A DNA stretch of 64,000 nucleotides from Collimonas sp. OK242. GTDB lineage: Bacteria; Pseudomonadota; Gammaproteobacteria; Burkholderiales; Burkholderiaceae_D. Shown piece after piece: positions 1 to 9,025 of the stretch. The notes beneath the pieces are model-generated. The model saw nothing but the letters and a program-made list of their open reading frames with translations. It did no database searches and was not told the DNA's origin. The translations under genes and the position numbers were made by a program. How positions within the stretch are numbered: position 1 is the first letter of the stretch; every line of letters starts with the position of its first letter. The DNA is taken from NCBI RefSeq assembly GCF_900107095.1, contig NZ_FNOR01000019.1, forward strand, positions 32,001 through 96,000, written 5' to 3'.

Positions 1-2144
1 GTTTCATCGTGTCGCTGGACGAAACGATCCAGCGCGCCGGCGCCAAGGGTGTCCAGGAAATCGTTATCGGCATGGCCCACCGCGGCCGCCTGAACGTGCT
101 GGTCAATACCTTGGGCAAGATGCCGCAAGAACTGTTTGCCGAATTCGAAGGCAAGCATGCCGACGACCTGCCGGCAGGCGACGTCAAGTATCACCAAGGC
201 TTCTCTTCCGACATCACCAGCCCGGGCGGCCCGGTGCATCTGTCGCTGGCATTCAATCCATCGCATCTGGAAATCGTCAACCCGGTGGTTGAGGGTTCGG
301 TCAAGGCGCGCATGGAGCGTCGCGGCGACACCGACGGCTCGCAAGTGCTGCCGATCCTGGTCCACGGCGACGCTGCATTTGCCGGCCAGGGCGTTGTGAT
401 GGAAACCCTGAACCTGGCGCAAACGCGTGGTTACGGCACTGGCGGCACCGTGCATATCGTGATCAACAACCAGATCGGTTTCACCACTTCAGATCCGCGC
501 GATTCCCGTTCCACCCTGTATTGCTCGGACGTCGTCAAGATGATCGAAGCACCGGTCCTGCACGTCAACGGCGACGATCCTGAAGCGGTCGTGTTCGCTA
601 CCCAGATCGCGCTCGATTACCGGATCGAGTTCAAGAAAGATATCGTGGTCGATATCATCTGCTTCCGCAAACTGGGCCACAACGAGCAAGATACGCCAGC
701 GCTGACGCAGCCGCTGATGTACAAGAAAATCGGCCAGCATCCAGGCACCCGCAAGCTGTACGCGGACAAACTGGTGGCGCAAGGCACTATCGCTGCCGAC
801 GCTGGCGACGCCATGGTCAAGGCGTTCCGCGATGCGATGGACGCCGGCAAGCACACCATCGATCCGGTCATCACCAACTTCAAGAGCAAATACGCGGTCG
901 ACTGGCTGCCGTTCCTGAACCGCAAGTGGACCGATGCCGCAGACACTTCGGTGCCGGTCACCGAATTGAAACGCCTGGCGGCACGCATCACTACCGTGCC
1001 GGAAAATTTCAAGGTTCACGCGCTGGTCGAAAAGGTGTTGAACGACCGCGCCGCCATGGGCCGCGGCGAACTCAACCTCGACTGGGGCATGGGTGAGCAT
1101 CTGGCCTACGCATCGCTGGTATCGTCGGGTTATGCGATTCGCCTGACCGGCCAGGATGCAGGCCGCGGCACATTCGTCCATCGCCACGCTGTACTGCACG
1201 ATCAGAACCGCGAGCGTTGGGATGCCGGCAGCTATATTCCGCTGCAAAACATCTCCGAACAGCAAGCGCCGTTCAAGGTGATCGACTCGGTCCTGTCGGA
1301 AGAGGCGGTACTCGGTTTCGAATACGGTTATTCCACCGCAGAGCCAAATACGCTGACCATCTGGGAAGCCCAGTTCGGCGATTTCGCCAACGGCGCGCAA
1401 GTCGTGATCGACCAGTTCATCAGCTCCGGCGAAGTGAAGTGGGGCCGTGCTTCCGGCCTGGTCATGATGCTGCCGCACGGTTACGAAGGCCAGGGCCCGG
1501 AACACTCGTCGGCACGCCTCGAGCGTTATCTGCAACTGTGCGCAGACAACAACATGCAAGTGGTGCAGCCGACTACCGCAGCGCAGATTTTCCATCTGCT
1601 GCGCCGTCAGATGATCCGCTTGTTCCGCAAGCCGCTGGTGATCATGACGCCGAAGTCGCTGCTGCGTAACAAAGATGCCGGTTCGCCGTTGTCCGATTTC
1701 AGCAAGGGCAGCTTCCAGACCGTGATCGGCGAAATCGATGACAAGATCGATCCCAAGAAGGTCAAGCGCATCGTCGCTTGCTCGGGCAAGGTTTACTACG
1801 ATCTGGTTAACGCACGTAAAGAGCGCGGTCAGACCGACGTGGCAATTATCCGTCTGGAACAACTGTATCCATTCCCGCACAAGGCGTTTGCTGCCGAGTT
1901 GAAGCAGTTCCCGAACTTCAACGAGCTGGTATGGACCCAGGACGAGCCGCAGAATCAAGGCGCATGGCTGCAGATTCAGCACAACATTTTTGAAAACCTG
2001 GAAGATGGCCAGAAGCTTGCATACGCAGGCCGTCCGGCCAGCGCATCGCCAGCGGTCGGTTACTACGACAAGCACTATGCGCAGCAAAAAGCATTGCTGG
2101 ACACAGCATTTTCCAAGCTCAAAGGCTTTGTTCTTACAAAATAA
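1..2144 (+). CDS. sucA: 2-oxoglutarate dehydrogenase E1 component, 5'-truncated by window edge
   Basis: This is the thiamine-diphosphate-dependent E1 subunit that decarboxylates 2-oxoglutarate and transfers the succinyl group to the lipoyl arm of SucB in the TCA cycle. The frame is open to the first base (codons for F-I-V precede the first possible start at 9), so about 240 N-terminal residues lie outside the window (full proteins are about 930-960 aa). Visible motifs are MAHRGRLNVLVN, the ThDP site from HGDAAFAGQG to VINNQIGFTT, and HGYEGQGPEHSSARLERY in the C-terminal half. It ends with TAA at 2142-2144, 51 bp before sucB, consistent with one operon. Confidence 0.97.
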   Translation, partial: FIVSLDETIQRAGAKGVQEIVIGMAHRGRLNVLVNTLGKMPQELFAEFEGKHADDLPAGDVKYHQGFSSDITSPGGPVHLSLAFNPSHLEIVNPVVEGSVKARMERRGDTDGSQVLPILVHGDAAFAGQGVVMETLNLAQTRGYGTGGTVHIVINNQIGFTTSDPRDSRSTLYCSDVVKMIEAPVLHVNGDDPEAVVFATQIALDYRIEFKKDIVVDIICFRKLGHNEQDTPALTQPLMYKKIGQHPGTRKLYADKLVAQGTIAADAGDAMVKAFRDAMDAGKHTIDPVITNFKSKYAVDWLPFLNRKWTDAADTSVPVTELKRLAARITTVPENFKVHALVEKVLNDRAAMGRGELNLDWGMGEHLAYASLVSSGYAIRLTGQDAGRGTFVHRHAVLHDQNRERWDAGSYIPLQNISEQQAPFKVIDSVLSEEAVLGFEYGYSTAEPNTLTIWEAQFGDFANGAQVVIDQFISSGEVKWGRASGLVMMLPHGYEGQGPEHSSARLERYLQLCADNNMQVVQPTTAAQIFHLLRRQMIRLFRKPLVIMTPKSLLRNKDAGSPLSDFSKGSFQTVIGEIDDKIDPKKVKRIVACSGKVYYDLVNARKERGQTDVAIIRLEQLYPFPHKAFAAELKQFPNFNELVWTQDEPQNQGAWLQIQHNIFENLEDGQKLAYAGRPASASPAVGYYDKHYAQQKALLDTAFSKLKGFVLTK

Positions 2145-2195
2145 TTGACGCCAGGGCAGGATGCCTGCCCGACGCACCATCTTACGGAGAATTAA

Positions 2196-3461
2196 ATGGC
2201 ACTTCTAGAAGTAAAAGTTCCGCAATTGTCGGAATCGGTCGCTGAAGCGACTTTGTTGACATGGCATAAAAAAGTCGGCGACGCTGTCAAGCGCGATGAA
2301 AACCTGATTGATATCGAGACAGATAAAGTTGTGCTTGAGCTGCCGGCTCCAGCCGACGGCGTGATCGTCCAGCTGATCAAAGGCGACGGCAGCACCGTGG
2401 TTGCCGATGAAATCATCGCTGTGATCGACACCGAAGCAACAGCTGGCGCAGTTGCCGCTCCGGCTGCAGCACCAGTAGCTGCTGCAGCTCCGGCAGCGGC
2501 TTCGGCGGCAGTGGCAGTGGCAGCACCGGCAGCATCGCAATCGGCAGCGGGCATCGCCATGCCTGCCGCAGCAAAACTGCTGGCGGAAAACAATCTGTCG
2601 GCGTCGCAGATCGGCGGCAGCGGTAAAGACGGCCGCGTCACCAAGGGCGACGTTCTGGGCGCACTGGCCAACAAGCCGGCTGCACCTGCACCTCTGGCAG
2701 CGGCGCCAGCCAAGCCGGCACTGCAGCAAGTTGCCGCGCCGACCAAGGCCCAGCTGGACGAGCGTCCGGAAGAGCGTGTGCCTATGAGCCGTTTGCGCGC
2801 ACGCATCGCCGAGCGCCTGGTGCAATCGCAATCGACCAACGCCATCTTGACGACATTCAATGAAGTCAACATGCAGCCAGTCATGGACCTGCGCACCAAG
2901 TACAAAGACAAGTTTGAAAAAGAGCACGGCGTCAAGCTCGGCTTCATGTCGTTCTTCGTCAAGGCCGCGGTTGCCGCACTGAAAAAATACCCGATCGTCA
3001 ACGCTTCGGTTGATGGCAACGACATCGTGTACCACGGTTATTTCGATATCGGTATCGCCGTTGGTTCGCCGCGCGGCCTGGTCGTGCCTGTATTGCGCGA
3101 TGCGGATCAAATGTCGATCGCTGACATTGAGAAGAAAATCGGCGAATTCGGCGCCAAGGCCAAGGATGGCAAGCTGACGCTGGACGACCTGACCGGCGGT
3201 ACATTCTCGATCTCCAACGGCGGTACTTTTGGTTCGATGCTGTCGACGCCGATCATCAACCCGCCGCAATCGGCGATCCTGGGCGTGCATGCGACCAAGG
3301 ACCGTGCCGTTGTCGAAAACGGCCAAATCGTGATTCGCCCGATGAACTATCTGGCCATGTCTTATGATCACCGTATCATCGATGGTCGTGAAGCAGTGCT
3401 GGCATTGGTAGCGATGAAGGAAGCGCTGGAAGATCCGGCCCGTCTGTTGCTGGATCTGTAA
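2196..3461 (+). CDS. sucB: Dihydrolipoyllysine-residue succinyltransferase (E2 of 2-oxoglutarate dehydrogenase)
   Basis: The core E2 of the 2-oxoglutarate dehydrogenase complex makes succinyl-CoA. Three parts are visible in 421 aa: an N-terminal lipoyl domain (about 1-75) with the lipoylated lysine in [11 protein letters not shown] (K44), an Ala/Pro-rich flexible linker, a peripheral subunit-binding domain (about 118-155, [17 protein letters not shown]...GRVTKGDV) and the catalytic domain from about 195 with the HRxxDG motif in [12 protein letters not shown] near residue 392. One lipoyl domain is normal for SucB. ATG at 2196 follows the Shine-Dalgarno-like ACGGAGAA. It lies between sucA and lpdA. 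Confidence 0.97.
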   Translation: MALLEVKVPQLSESVAEATLLTWHKKVGDAVKRDENLIDIETDKVVLELPAPADGVIVQLIKGDGSTVVADEIIAVIDTEATAGAVAAPAAAPVAAAAPAAASAAVAVAAPAASQSAAGIAMPAAAKLLAENNLSASQIGGSGKDGRVTKGDVLGALANKPAAPAPLAAAPAKPALQQVAAPTKAQLDERPEERVPMSRLRARIAERLVQSQSTNAILTTFNEVNMQPVMDLRTKYKDKFEKEHGVKLGFMSFFVKAAVAALKKYPIVNASVDGNDIVYHGYFDIGIAVGSPRGLVVPVLRDADQMSIADIEKKIGEFGAKAKDGKLTLDDLTGGTFSISNGGTFGSMLSTPIINPPQSAILGVHATKDRAVVENGQIVIRPMNYLAMSYDHRIIDGREAVLALVAMKEALEDPARLLLDL

Positions 3462-3485
3462 GCTTTAAATCTCGCCAGGCGAGGG

Positions 3486-3528
3486 CGCCCTGACTCCTAT
3501 TTCCGCGTAAGGAAAATGGAGCAGGGCG
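3486..3528. other. Imperfect stem-loop in the sucB-lpdA spacer
   Basis: The 201-bp spacer between sucB and lpdA holds a long imperfect hairpin. CGCCCTG at 3486-3492 pairs with CAGGGCG at 3522-3528, and the interior continues with ACTCC/GGAG and ATTTCC/GGAAAAT. There is no run of T after it, so it is not a typical intrinsic terminator. It may be an mRNA-processing or stabilising element that sets E3 expression apart from E1/E2; that role is a guess. Confidence 0.45.
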
Positions 3529-3662
3529 TATCGTTTAGGCGGCTAAGTAAATGATGATGAGAGCCTTGCTGCTGTCGCTTGCCGGAATTAACTGCTTTGA
3601 GCTACAGAGCAGGCGGCTTAAGTTGACAATCGGCCGGCAAGGCAATAACTCGAAGGATGGAA

Positions 3663-5090
3663 ATGAGCAAACAATTTGATGTCGTCGTGATCGGTGGCGG
3701 TCCTGGCGGTTATATTGCAGCAATTCGCGCCGCACAACTGGGTTTCAATACTGCCTGTATTGATGAATGGAAAAATGCCAAGAACGGTCCTGCGCCGGGC
3801 GGCACTTGCACCAATGTCGGCTGCATTCCATCCAAAGCGTTGTTGCAATCGTCTGAGCATTACGAGCATGCCGGCCATGCATTCGCCGAGCACGGCATCG
3901 AAGTCAAGGGCCTGGGGCTGAACCTGGGACAGATGCTGGCGCGCAAGGATAATGTCGTCAAGCAAAACAATGAAGGCATTTTGTACCTGTTCAAGAAGAA
4001 CAAGGTCACCTTCTTCCACGGCCGCGGTTCGTTCGTCAAAGGCGACGCCAACGCTTACGAAATCAACGTTGCCGGCGCTACCGAAGAAACCATCACAGCC
4101 AAGCACATTATCGTGGCTACCGGCTCTAACCCCCGTGCATTGCCAGGCACGCCGTTTGATGAAAAACTGATTCTGTCGAACACCGGCGCACTGGCAATTG
4201 AAGCGGTTCCGGCTAAACTGGGTGTTATCGGTGCTGGCGTCATCGGCCTCGAAATGGGCAGTGTCTGGCGTCGCCTGGGTTCAGATGTCAGCGTATTGGA
4301 AGCGCTCCCGACTTTCCTCGGCGCAGTGGACGATCAGATCGCCAAGGAAGCCGCCAAACTGTTCACCAAACAGGGGTTGAAGGTCAGCCTGGGCGTCACG
4401 ATTGGCGCCATTACGGCCGGCAAGAATGATGTCACGGTAGAGTATGTCGATGCCGCCGGCGCAGCACAAAAAGTGGTGTACGACAAACTGATCGTATCCA
4501 TCGGCCGGACGCCGAACACCATCGGCCTGAACGCCGAAGGCGTCGGCCTGCAGCTGGACGAGCGCGGCTTTATCGCTGTCGACGCTGATTGCAAGACCAA
4601 CTTGCCGAACGTCTGGGCGGTAGGCGATGTGGTGCGCGGCCCGATGCTGGCGCACAAGGCGGAGGAAGAAGGCGTGGCGGTTGCTGAGCGTATTGCCGGA
4701 CAGCATGGTCACGTTAACTTCAACACGATTCCATGGGTGATCTATACTTCGCCGGAAATCGCCTGGGTTGGCAAGACTGAACAACAACTGAAGGCAGATG
4801 GAGTAGCATATAAAGCTGGCACATTCCCGTTCCTGGCCAATGGCCGGGCACGCGCTTTGGGTGATACCTCAGGCATGGTCAAATTCCTGGCAGATGCCAA
4901 GACCGACGAAATCCTGGGTGTTCACATTGTTGGGCCTATGGCATCAGAGTTGATTTCAGAAGCCGTGGTGGCGATGGAATTCCGCGCATCTGCGGAAGAT
5001 ATCGCCCGTATCTGTCACGCGCACCCATCCTTGTCGGAAGCGACCAAGGAAGCGGCGCTGGCAGTCGACAAACGGTCCCTGAATTTCTAA
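3663..5090 (+). CDS. lpdA: Dihydrolipoyl dehydrogenase (E3)
   Basis: FAD-dependent E3 flavoprotein that reoxidises the dihydrolipoyl groups of SucB with NAD+. The start is set at ATG 3663 (MSKQFDVVV) because AAGGA at 3653-3657 is 5 nt upstream; an in-frame ATG at 3657 lies inside that ribosome binding site. The protein (475 aa, usual length) shows the FAD dinucleotide fold [13 protein letters not shown], the redox disulfide [13 protein letters not shown], a NAD-binding [13 protein letters not shown], the second FAD motif [17 protein letters not shown], and the C-terminal active-site [13 protein letters not shown]. It is the third gene of the suc operon. Confidence 0.97.
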   Translation: MSKQFDVVVIGGGPGGYIAAIRAAQLGFNTACIDEWKNAKNGPAPGGTCTNVGCIPSKALLQSSEHYEHAGHAFAEHGIEVKGLGLNLGQMLARKDNVVKQNNEGILYLFKKNKVTFFHGRGSFVKGDANAYEINVAGATEETITAKHIIVATGSNPRALPGTPFDEKLILSNTGALAIEAVPAKLGVIGAGVIGLEMGSVWRRLGSDVSVLEALPTFLGAVDDQIAKEAAKLFTKQGLKVSLGVTIGAITAGKNDVTVEYVDAAGAAQKVVYDKLIVSIGRTPNTIGLNAEGVGLQLDERGFIAVDADCKTNLPNVWAVGDVVRGPMLAHKAEEEGVAVAERIAGQHGHVNFNTIPWVIYTSPEIAWVGKTEQQLKADGVAYKAGTFPFLANGRARALGDTSGMVKFLADAKTDEILGVHIVGPMASELISEAVVAMEFRASAEDIARICHAHPSLSEATKEAALAVDKRSLNF

Positions 5091-5101
5091 GGGAGAAGCA
5101 C

Positions 5102-5530
5102 ATGCGCGATCTGACACCACCGTTGATCCTGTTGTTAGGCCTTGCACTGTCCGGCTGCGCGACTACGGCGTCGGATAACGGTCGTGTGCTGATCGTGGCT
5201 ACCTCCGACAGCCAGCAGCTGGAAGGCGCGCGCTGTGTGGTGAAAACCGACAGCAGCCGCTGGAATGTGGTTACGCCCGGCGATGTCCTGATTGTTGAAG
5301 CCGACGGCGACTTGCATGTGGTGTGCGACAAACCAGGCTATCGCACCTCGGAAGTGGTGTATCGGGCTCCGCCTGGATTGAATTCTCCTAGCGTCGGCAT
5401 CGGCGCCACCGGCGGCAGCGGCGGCATCGGTGCGGTCGGCCTCGGTTTGGGGGCCAACCTGCCGCTCAGTTTCGGCGGTAAGGAGAAGGCTTATCCCAGC
5501 CGCGTGCTGGTAGAGATGGGGCGGTCATAG
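5102..5530 (+). CDS. Small glycine-rich lipoprotein of unknown function
   Basis: 142 aa. Residues 1-18 form a lipoprotein signal peptide with lipobox LSGC (Cys 18) followed by ATTA, so the mature protein should be lipid-anchored; no Asp at +2 suggests outer-membrane sorting. The body resembles small envelope lipoproteins with a PEGA-like fold (cys-containing GARCVVKTD, a Val-rich middle, CDKPGYRTSEVV), then a Gly-rich stretch (GIGATGGSGGIGAVGLGLG) near residue 105. It starts 11 bp after the lpdA stop and a terminator follows it, so it is probably the last gene of the suc transcript. Function unknown. Confidence 0.8.
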   Translation: MRDLTPPLILLLGLALSGCATTASDNGRVLIVATSDSQQLEGARCVVKTDSSRWNVVTPGDVLIVEADGDLHVVCDKPGYRTSEVVYRAPPGLNSPSVGIGATGGSGGIGAVGLGLGANLPLSFGGKEKAYPSRVLVEMGRS

Positions 5531-5580
5531 TTGCGGGGTAGTTGTCACGGTGTTGTCAGGGCGGTTGCCTGGATTGAAGT

Positions 5581-5611
5581 GGGTGAGCGGAAGCTCGCCC
5601 ATTTTTATTTT
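5581..5611 (+). terminator. Rho-independent terminator after the suc operon
   Basis: GGGTGAGC (5581-5588), a 4-nt loop and GCTCGCCC (5593-5600) form an 8-bp stem with one G-U pair, followed by ATTTTTATTTT. It lies 50 bp after the lipoprotein gene and before zapE, so it separates the suc operon from zapE. Confidence 0.85.
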
Positions 5612-5702
5612 AAGCGGCTTGTTCAATGAGCATGATTAATTTTTTGTCAATCACAAAGATTGGCAAACGGGTTTGAGCTTTTCGTCAAGAATTGAAAACA
5701 CA

Positions 5703-6800
5703 ATGAACGTCTTAGAGTTTTACGAACAGACACTGGCACAAAGGGGTTTCCAGGCCGATGACGCGCAACGGCGCGCGGTCGATCGCCTGCAGCAGTCTTA
5801 CGATGAATGGGTCGGGTACAAGGCGCGGCGTTCCAGCTCCTTCAAACGCTTGATCAACCGGCCTGACGTGCCGCGCGGCGTATATATGTGGGGCGGGGTC
5901 GGACGCGGGAAATCGTTTTTGATGGACAGTTTTTATTCGGTGGTGCCGGTGGTGCGTAAAACCCGCCTGCATTTCCACGAATTCATGCGCGCGGTGCATC
6001 GGCAGCTGGATGAACTCAAAGGCGTTGCCGATCCGCTCGATGAAGTGGCGAAGCGGGTCGCCAGGAAATATCGGCTGATCTGTTTTGACGAGTTTCATGT
6101 GTCCGATATCGCCGACGCCATGATCCTCTATAACCTGCTGAAAGCCTTGTTCGATAACGGCGTGTCATTTGTCATGACCTCGAATTACGAGCCGGGCACG
6201 CTTTATCCTGACGGTTTGCATCGCGATCGCATGCTGCCGACCATCAAGTTACTGCGGGATAACCTGGATGTGATGAATATCGATGCCGGCATCGATTACC
6301 GCAAGCGCGCCCTGGAACAGGTGGATAGCTACCATTCGCCGCTCAATGCCGATACCGATCGCGCCTTGCGGCATGCCTTTACCGGGCTTGCCGAGACTAC
6401 TGACGAAGATCCTGTGGTCGATATCGAAGCACGTAAAATCAAAGCCTTGCGCCGGGCCGGCGGCGTGATCTGGTTCGATTTCAATACCTTGTGCGGGGGG
6501 CCGCGCTCGCAAAACGATTATCTGGAAATTGCCAGCCGCTTCCATACGGTGATATTGTCCGGTATTCCGCAGATGTCGGCGGCGATGTCGTCAGAGGCGC
6601 GCCGGTTTACCTGGCTGATCGATGTGTTCTATGATCACAAGATCAAGTTGATCATGTCGGCCGCGGTGGAGCCCGGCGAGCTGTATACGCAAGGCATGCT
6701 GGCCAACGAGTTTCACCGTACCGTATCGCGTATCATGGAAATGCAGTCGCGCGAATACATGGATAGCGAACGACGTTCCGAAGCCGACTCGATTGTGTGA
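5703..6800 (+). CDS. zapE: Cell division protein ZapE (AFG1-like ATPase)
   Basis: AAA+-type P-loop ATPase of the AFG1/LACE1 family; in E. coli ZapE associates with the FtsZ ring during late division and stress. The Walker A is GGVGRGKS (about 64-71) in MWGGVGRGKSFLMDSFY, the Walker B LICFDEFHVSDIADAMIL, and LHFHEFM lies between them. Start at ATG 5703 (MNVLEFYEQ) gives 365 aa, the usual length; a TTG 30 bp upstream would add an unlikely leader. The gene commonly follows the 2-oxoglutarate dehydrogenase genes in Burkholderiales, but here a terminator lies between. Confidence 0.93.
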   Translation: MNVLEFYEQTLAQRGFQADDAQRRAVDRLQQSYDEWVGYKARRSSSFKRLINRPDVPRGVYMWGGVGRGKSFLMDSFYSVVPVVRKTRLHFHEFMRAVHRQLDELKGVADPLDEVAKRVARKYRLICFDEFHVSDIADAMILYNLLKALFDNGVSFVMTSNYEPGTLYPDGLHRDRMLPTIKLLRDNLDVMNIDAGIDYRKRALEQVDSYHSPLNADTDRALRHAFTGLAETTDEDPVVDIEARKIKALRRAGGVIWFDFNTLCGGPRSQNDYLEIASRFHTVILSGIPQMSAAMSSEARRFTWLIDVFYDHKIKLIMSAAVEPGELYTQGMLANEFHRTVSRIMEMQSREYMDSERRSEADSIV

Positions 6801-6856
6801 GCCAAGCTGCAGGTAGCGGTGTTTGAAAGATAACGTACAGAAATGGATAGGTTTAC

Positions 6857-7720
6857 GTGGAATTTGTTTCCTTGAGTTTGGCCCCTAGGTCTTTATGGAC
6901 ATTGTCAGCGCCGGCGCGCGCGCGTCTTCAGCGACCTGTCTTGCTGGGTGTTGCTGCGCTGCTGCTGACGCTGTCGGCCAGCGTGCAGGCCGCAGACGCC
7001 GAGTTGAAGCCGGTCGCCGAGCCTGCCGCCGAGCTGACCGCACGCTACCCGCTGGAAACGCTCAATTCGGTGCAAACGTCGAATCGGGCTTTGGCCGATG
7101 TCGCCAATGCCAAGGCCGAAGTCGAGGCGCGCGATCTGGAACAGCGGCGCGCCTGCTACGCAAAGTTCTTCGTCAACCATTGCCTGGATGCCGCCAAGGA
7201 GCAGCGCCGCCTGGCGCTGAAGGCCATCCGTCCGGTAGACATCACGGCCAACGCCTTCTTGCGTAAGGACCGTGCCGACGAGCGCGACAAGGCGCTGGCA
7301 GTGCACGATGCCCAGCAGCCGGCCGAAGCAGCGCAAAAAGCGCAGGATCAAAAGGAAAAAGAGCTGAGCAACGCCGACAAGGTCAAGCAGGGCGCTGCAA
7401 AGGAAAAAGAAGTGGCAGCCAATACCCGCAAGCATCTGGGTGAGGCAGACAAGCGCGTGGCAGCGCATAACGCCCGCGTGCAAAAGGCGCAGCAGGATGG
7501 GGCAGCCAAAGCCTCGCAACGTGCAGCCAATGTAGCCGCTTTTGAGAAAAAGGCGCAGGACTCGGCAGCGCGTCAGCGTGAAGTAGCCGCAAACAAGGCT
7601 GCCAAAGCCAAGGATCTGGCAGACAAGAAGGCGGCTGCAACGGGCGTGCCGGTAGCGCCTGCTGCGCCTGTGTTGAAATCGCCGTCGCCGGCCAGCACTG
7701 CACCGGCGTCAGCGCCGTAA
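6857..7720 (+). CDS. Exported Ala/Lys-rich coiled-coil protein, function unknown
   Basis: 287 aa from GTG 6857. Residues about 24-46 (PVLLGVAALLLTLSASVQA) look like a signal peptide, so the mature chain is probably periplasmic. It then has a conserved-looking segment with two Cys (EQRRACYAKFFVNHCLDAAKEQRR) that could form a disulfide, followed by about 150 residues of highly charged Ala/Lys/Gln/Glu-rich sequence expected to be continuous helix or coiled coil, and an Ala/Pro/Ser-rich tail. The next gene is convergent. No family recognised; the start is uncertain because the N-terminus is long. Confidence 0.75.
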   Translation: MEFVSLSLAPRSLWTLSAPARARLQRPVLLGVAALLLTLSASVQAADAELKPVAEPAAELTARYPLETLNSVQTSNRALADVANAKAEVEARDLEQRRACYAKFFVNHCLDAAKEQRRLALKAIRPVDITANAFLRKDRADERDKALAVHDAQQPAEAAQKAQDQKEKELSNADKVKQGAAKEKEVAANTRKHLGEADKRVAAHNARVQKAQQDGAAKASQRAANVAAFEKKAQDSAARQREVAANKAAKAKDLADKKAAATGVPVAPAAPVLKSPSPASTAPASAP

Positions 7721-7732
7721 GCCAGGCCGGAA

Positions 7733-8539
7733 TTACACTGCGCGGCGCATCTTCTTGACGGTGTAGTTCTGCGCTTCCTTAGGCAGCGCCACCAGTTTGA
7801 CGATCGCAAAGGTGCAATTGTCCGCGGCATGGCCTTCGGCCCGCTTGCGGGTCTTGGTGATCAGCATTTCGGCGGCGTCGCGCGGTTTGTTCATGGCGAT
7901 GGCCGCACCCAGTTCATCTTCCGTAAAGTAGTGCCACAACCCATCCGAGCATAGCAGGAAGGCGTCGCCAGCCTTCAAACCGGTATAGCGGTTGATGGTG
8001 ACCGTAGGTGTGTCGGTGCTGGAGCCGAGCGCGTTCAGCAGGATGTTGGACAGATTGTGCGATTTCGCTTCGCTGCGCGACAGCTTGCCTTCGGCCACCA
8101 GTTTCTCGACATAGGAATGGTCGATGGTGTGCTCGGCGAAATTGGGACCGTCGAAACGGTACAGGCGCGAATCGCCGACGTGGCCCCAGGTTGCCGTGCC
8201 GTCCGGCGCCAGCACCAGGATCACCATGGTGGTATGCGGATCCTTGTCGTTGGAAAAGCCGCTCAGCTTGATGACAGTGTGGGTCTCCAGCGCAATGTTG
8301 CGCAGCATGACCTCGACATCGTCGATCAGCGGCGAGAACCCCTCAAATATCTGTTTGGCGGTGCAAATCACCTGTTCGGCAGCCAGTGCGCCGCCGCTGC
8401 GGCCGCCCATGCCGTCGGCGAGTACTGCCATCATGTAACCGGGCGCTTTGGGGGCGGTGAATAATGCGGCGCGGTCCTGTTGTTCCTGGCGGTCGCCGAT
8501 GTGTTGGCCGGTACCGGCTTCGATCTTGTATTGGCTCAT
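7733..8539 (-). CDS. PP2C-family serine/threonine protein phosphatase
   Basis: Metal-dependent (Mg/Mn) protein phosphatase of the PP2C/Stp1 type, 268 aa from ATG 8539 (MSQYKIEAG); an upstream in-frame ATG at 8563 is less likely. Metal-binding and family motifs are present in order: GDRQEQQDR, VLADGMGGRSGG, TTMVILVL, WGHVGDSRLYRF, LLCSDGLWHYF and DNCTFAIVKL. It would act in the cytoplasm on phospho-Ser/Thr proteins; no kinase gene is adjacent. It converges on the coiled-coil gene, with only 12 bp between stops. Confidence 0.93.
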   Translation of the reverse strand: MSQYKIEAGTGQHIGDRQEQQDRAALFTAPKAPGYMMAVLADGMGGRSGGALAAEQVICTAKQIFEGFSPLIDDVEVMLRNIALETHTVIKLSGFSNDKDPHTTMVILVLAPDGTATWGHVGDSRLYRFDGPNFAEHTIDHSYVEKLVAEGKLSRSEAKSHNLSNILLNALGSSTDTPTVTINRYTGLKAGDAFLLCSDGLWHYFTEDELGAAIAMNKPRDAAEMLITKTRKRAEGHAADNCTFAIVKLVALPKEAQNYTVKKMRRAV

Positions 8540-8761
8540 TCGTCTGGGTAGATTAAACTGCATCCTGTTCTGGGTAATTCCGGGCTGGCCGGGCCTCGAT
8601 CGAGCGTGAGGTTGGCATACATCGCAACTCGCAGCAACTCACCGCCATTCGCATACAGTAGTACAGTAAGAAGTCGATGGGAAATATTATACGCAGGAAT
8701 AATTTTTAAAGTGTTTCCAGATGTTAACATTTTCCAACGCTAGAATACGACCGTGATTGAT

Positions 8762-8968
8762 ATGACCATGATTGATCGAGAAGAAATCCTGCGCCGCATT
8801 ATAGAACTTGAAGTCGAACATCGCGATCTGGATGCGGCAATTCATACTATGACGAATCAGGTCTTGCATGAAGAATTGCAGTTACGCCGCCTGAAAAAGC
8901 GGAAATTGCAACTCAAGGACCAGATCACGCTGTTAAGAATGCAATTAATTCCCGACATCCCTGCCTGA
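8762..8968 (+). CDS. DUF465 (YdcH-like) small helical protein
   Basis: Sixty-eight residues, almost entirely helical and charged, with the DUF465 pattern EHRDLDAAIHTM...EELQLRRLKKRKLQLKDQI. These short proteins form helical hairpins; their function is not established. ATG codons at 8762 and 8768 and a GTG at 8753 are all possible starts and no strong ribosome binding site decides between them. The 220-bp region between it and the divergent phosphatase gene carries a TAGAAT that could be a -10 box about 20 bp upstream. It lies 57 bp before the helicase gene. Confidence 0.85.
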   Translation: MTMIDREEILRRIIELEVEHRDLDAAIHTMTNQVLHEELQLRRLKKRKLQLKDQITLLRMQLIPDIPA

Positions 8969-9025
8969 TAGCCCACCCCGAGGCTGTTAGGATAAACACC
9001 CAGCCTCTGCTTTAAGTAAGTTACC

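Noticed and set aside
489-2180. 563-codon open frame on the minus strand over sucA
   Set aside because: It mirrors the codon bias of sucA, has no recognisable domains, and no operon context; a shadow frame.
2205-3371. 388-codon minus-strand frame over sucB rich in Arg, Cys and His
   Set aside because: Composition is what the reverse of an Ala/Pro-coding linker gives; sucB is certain.
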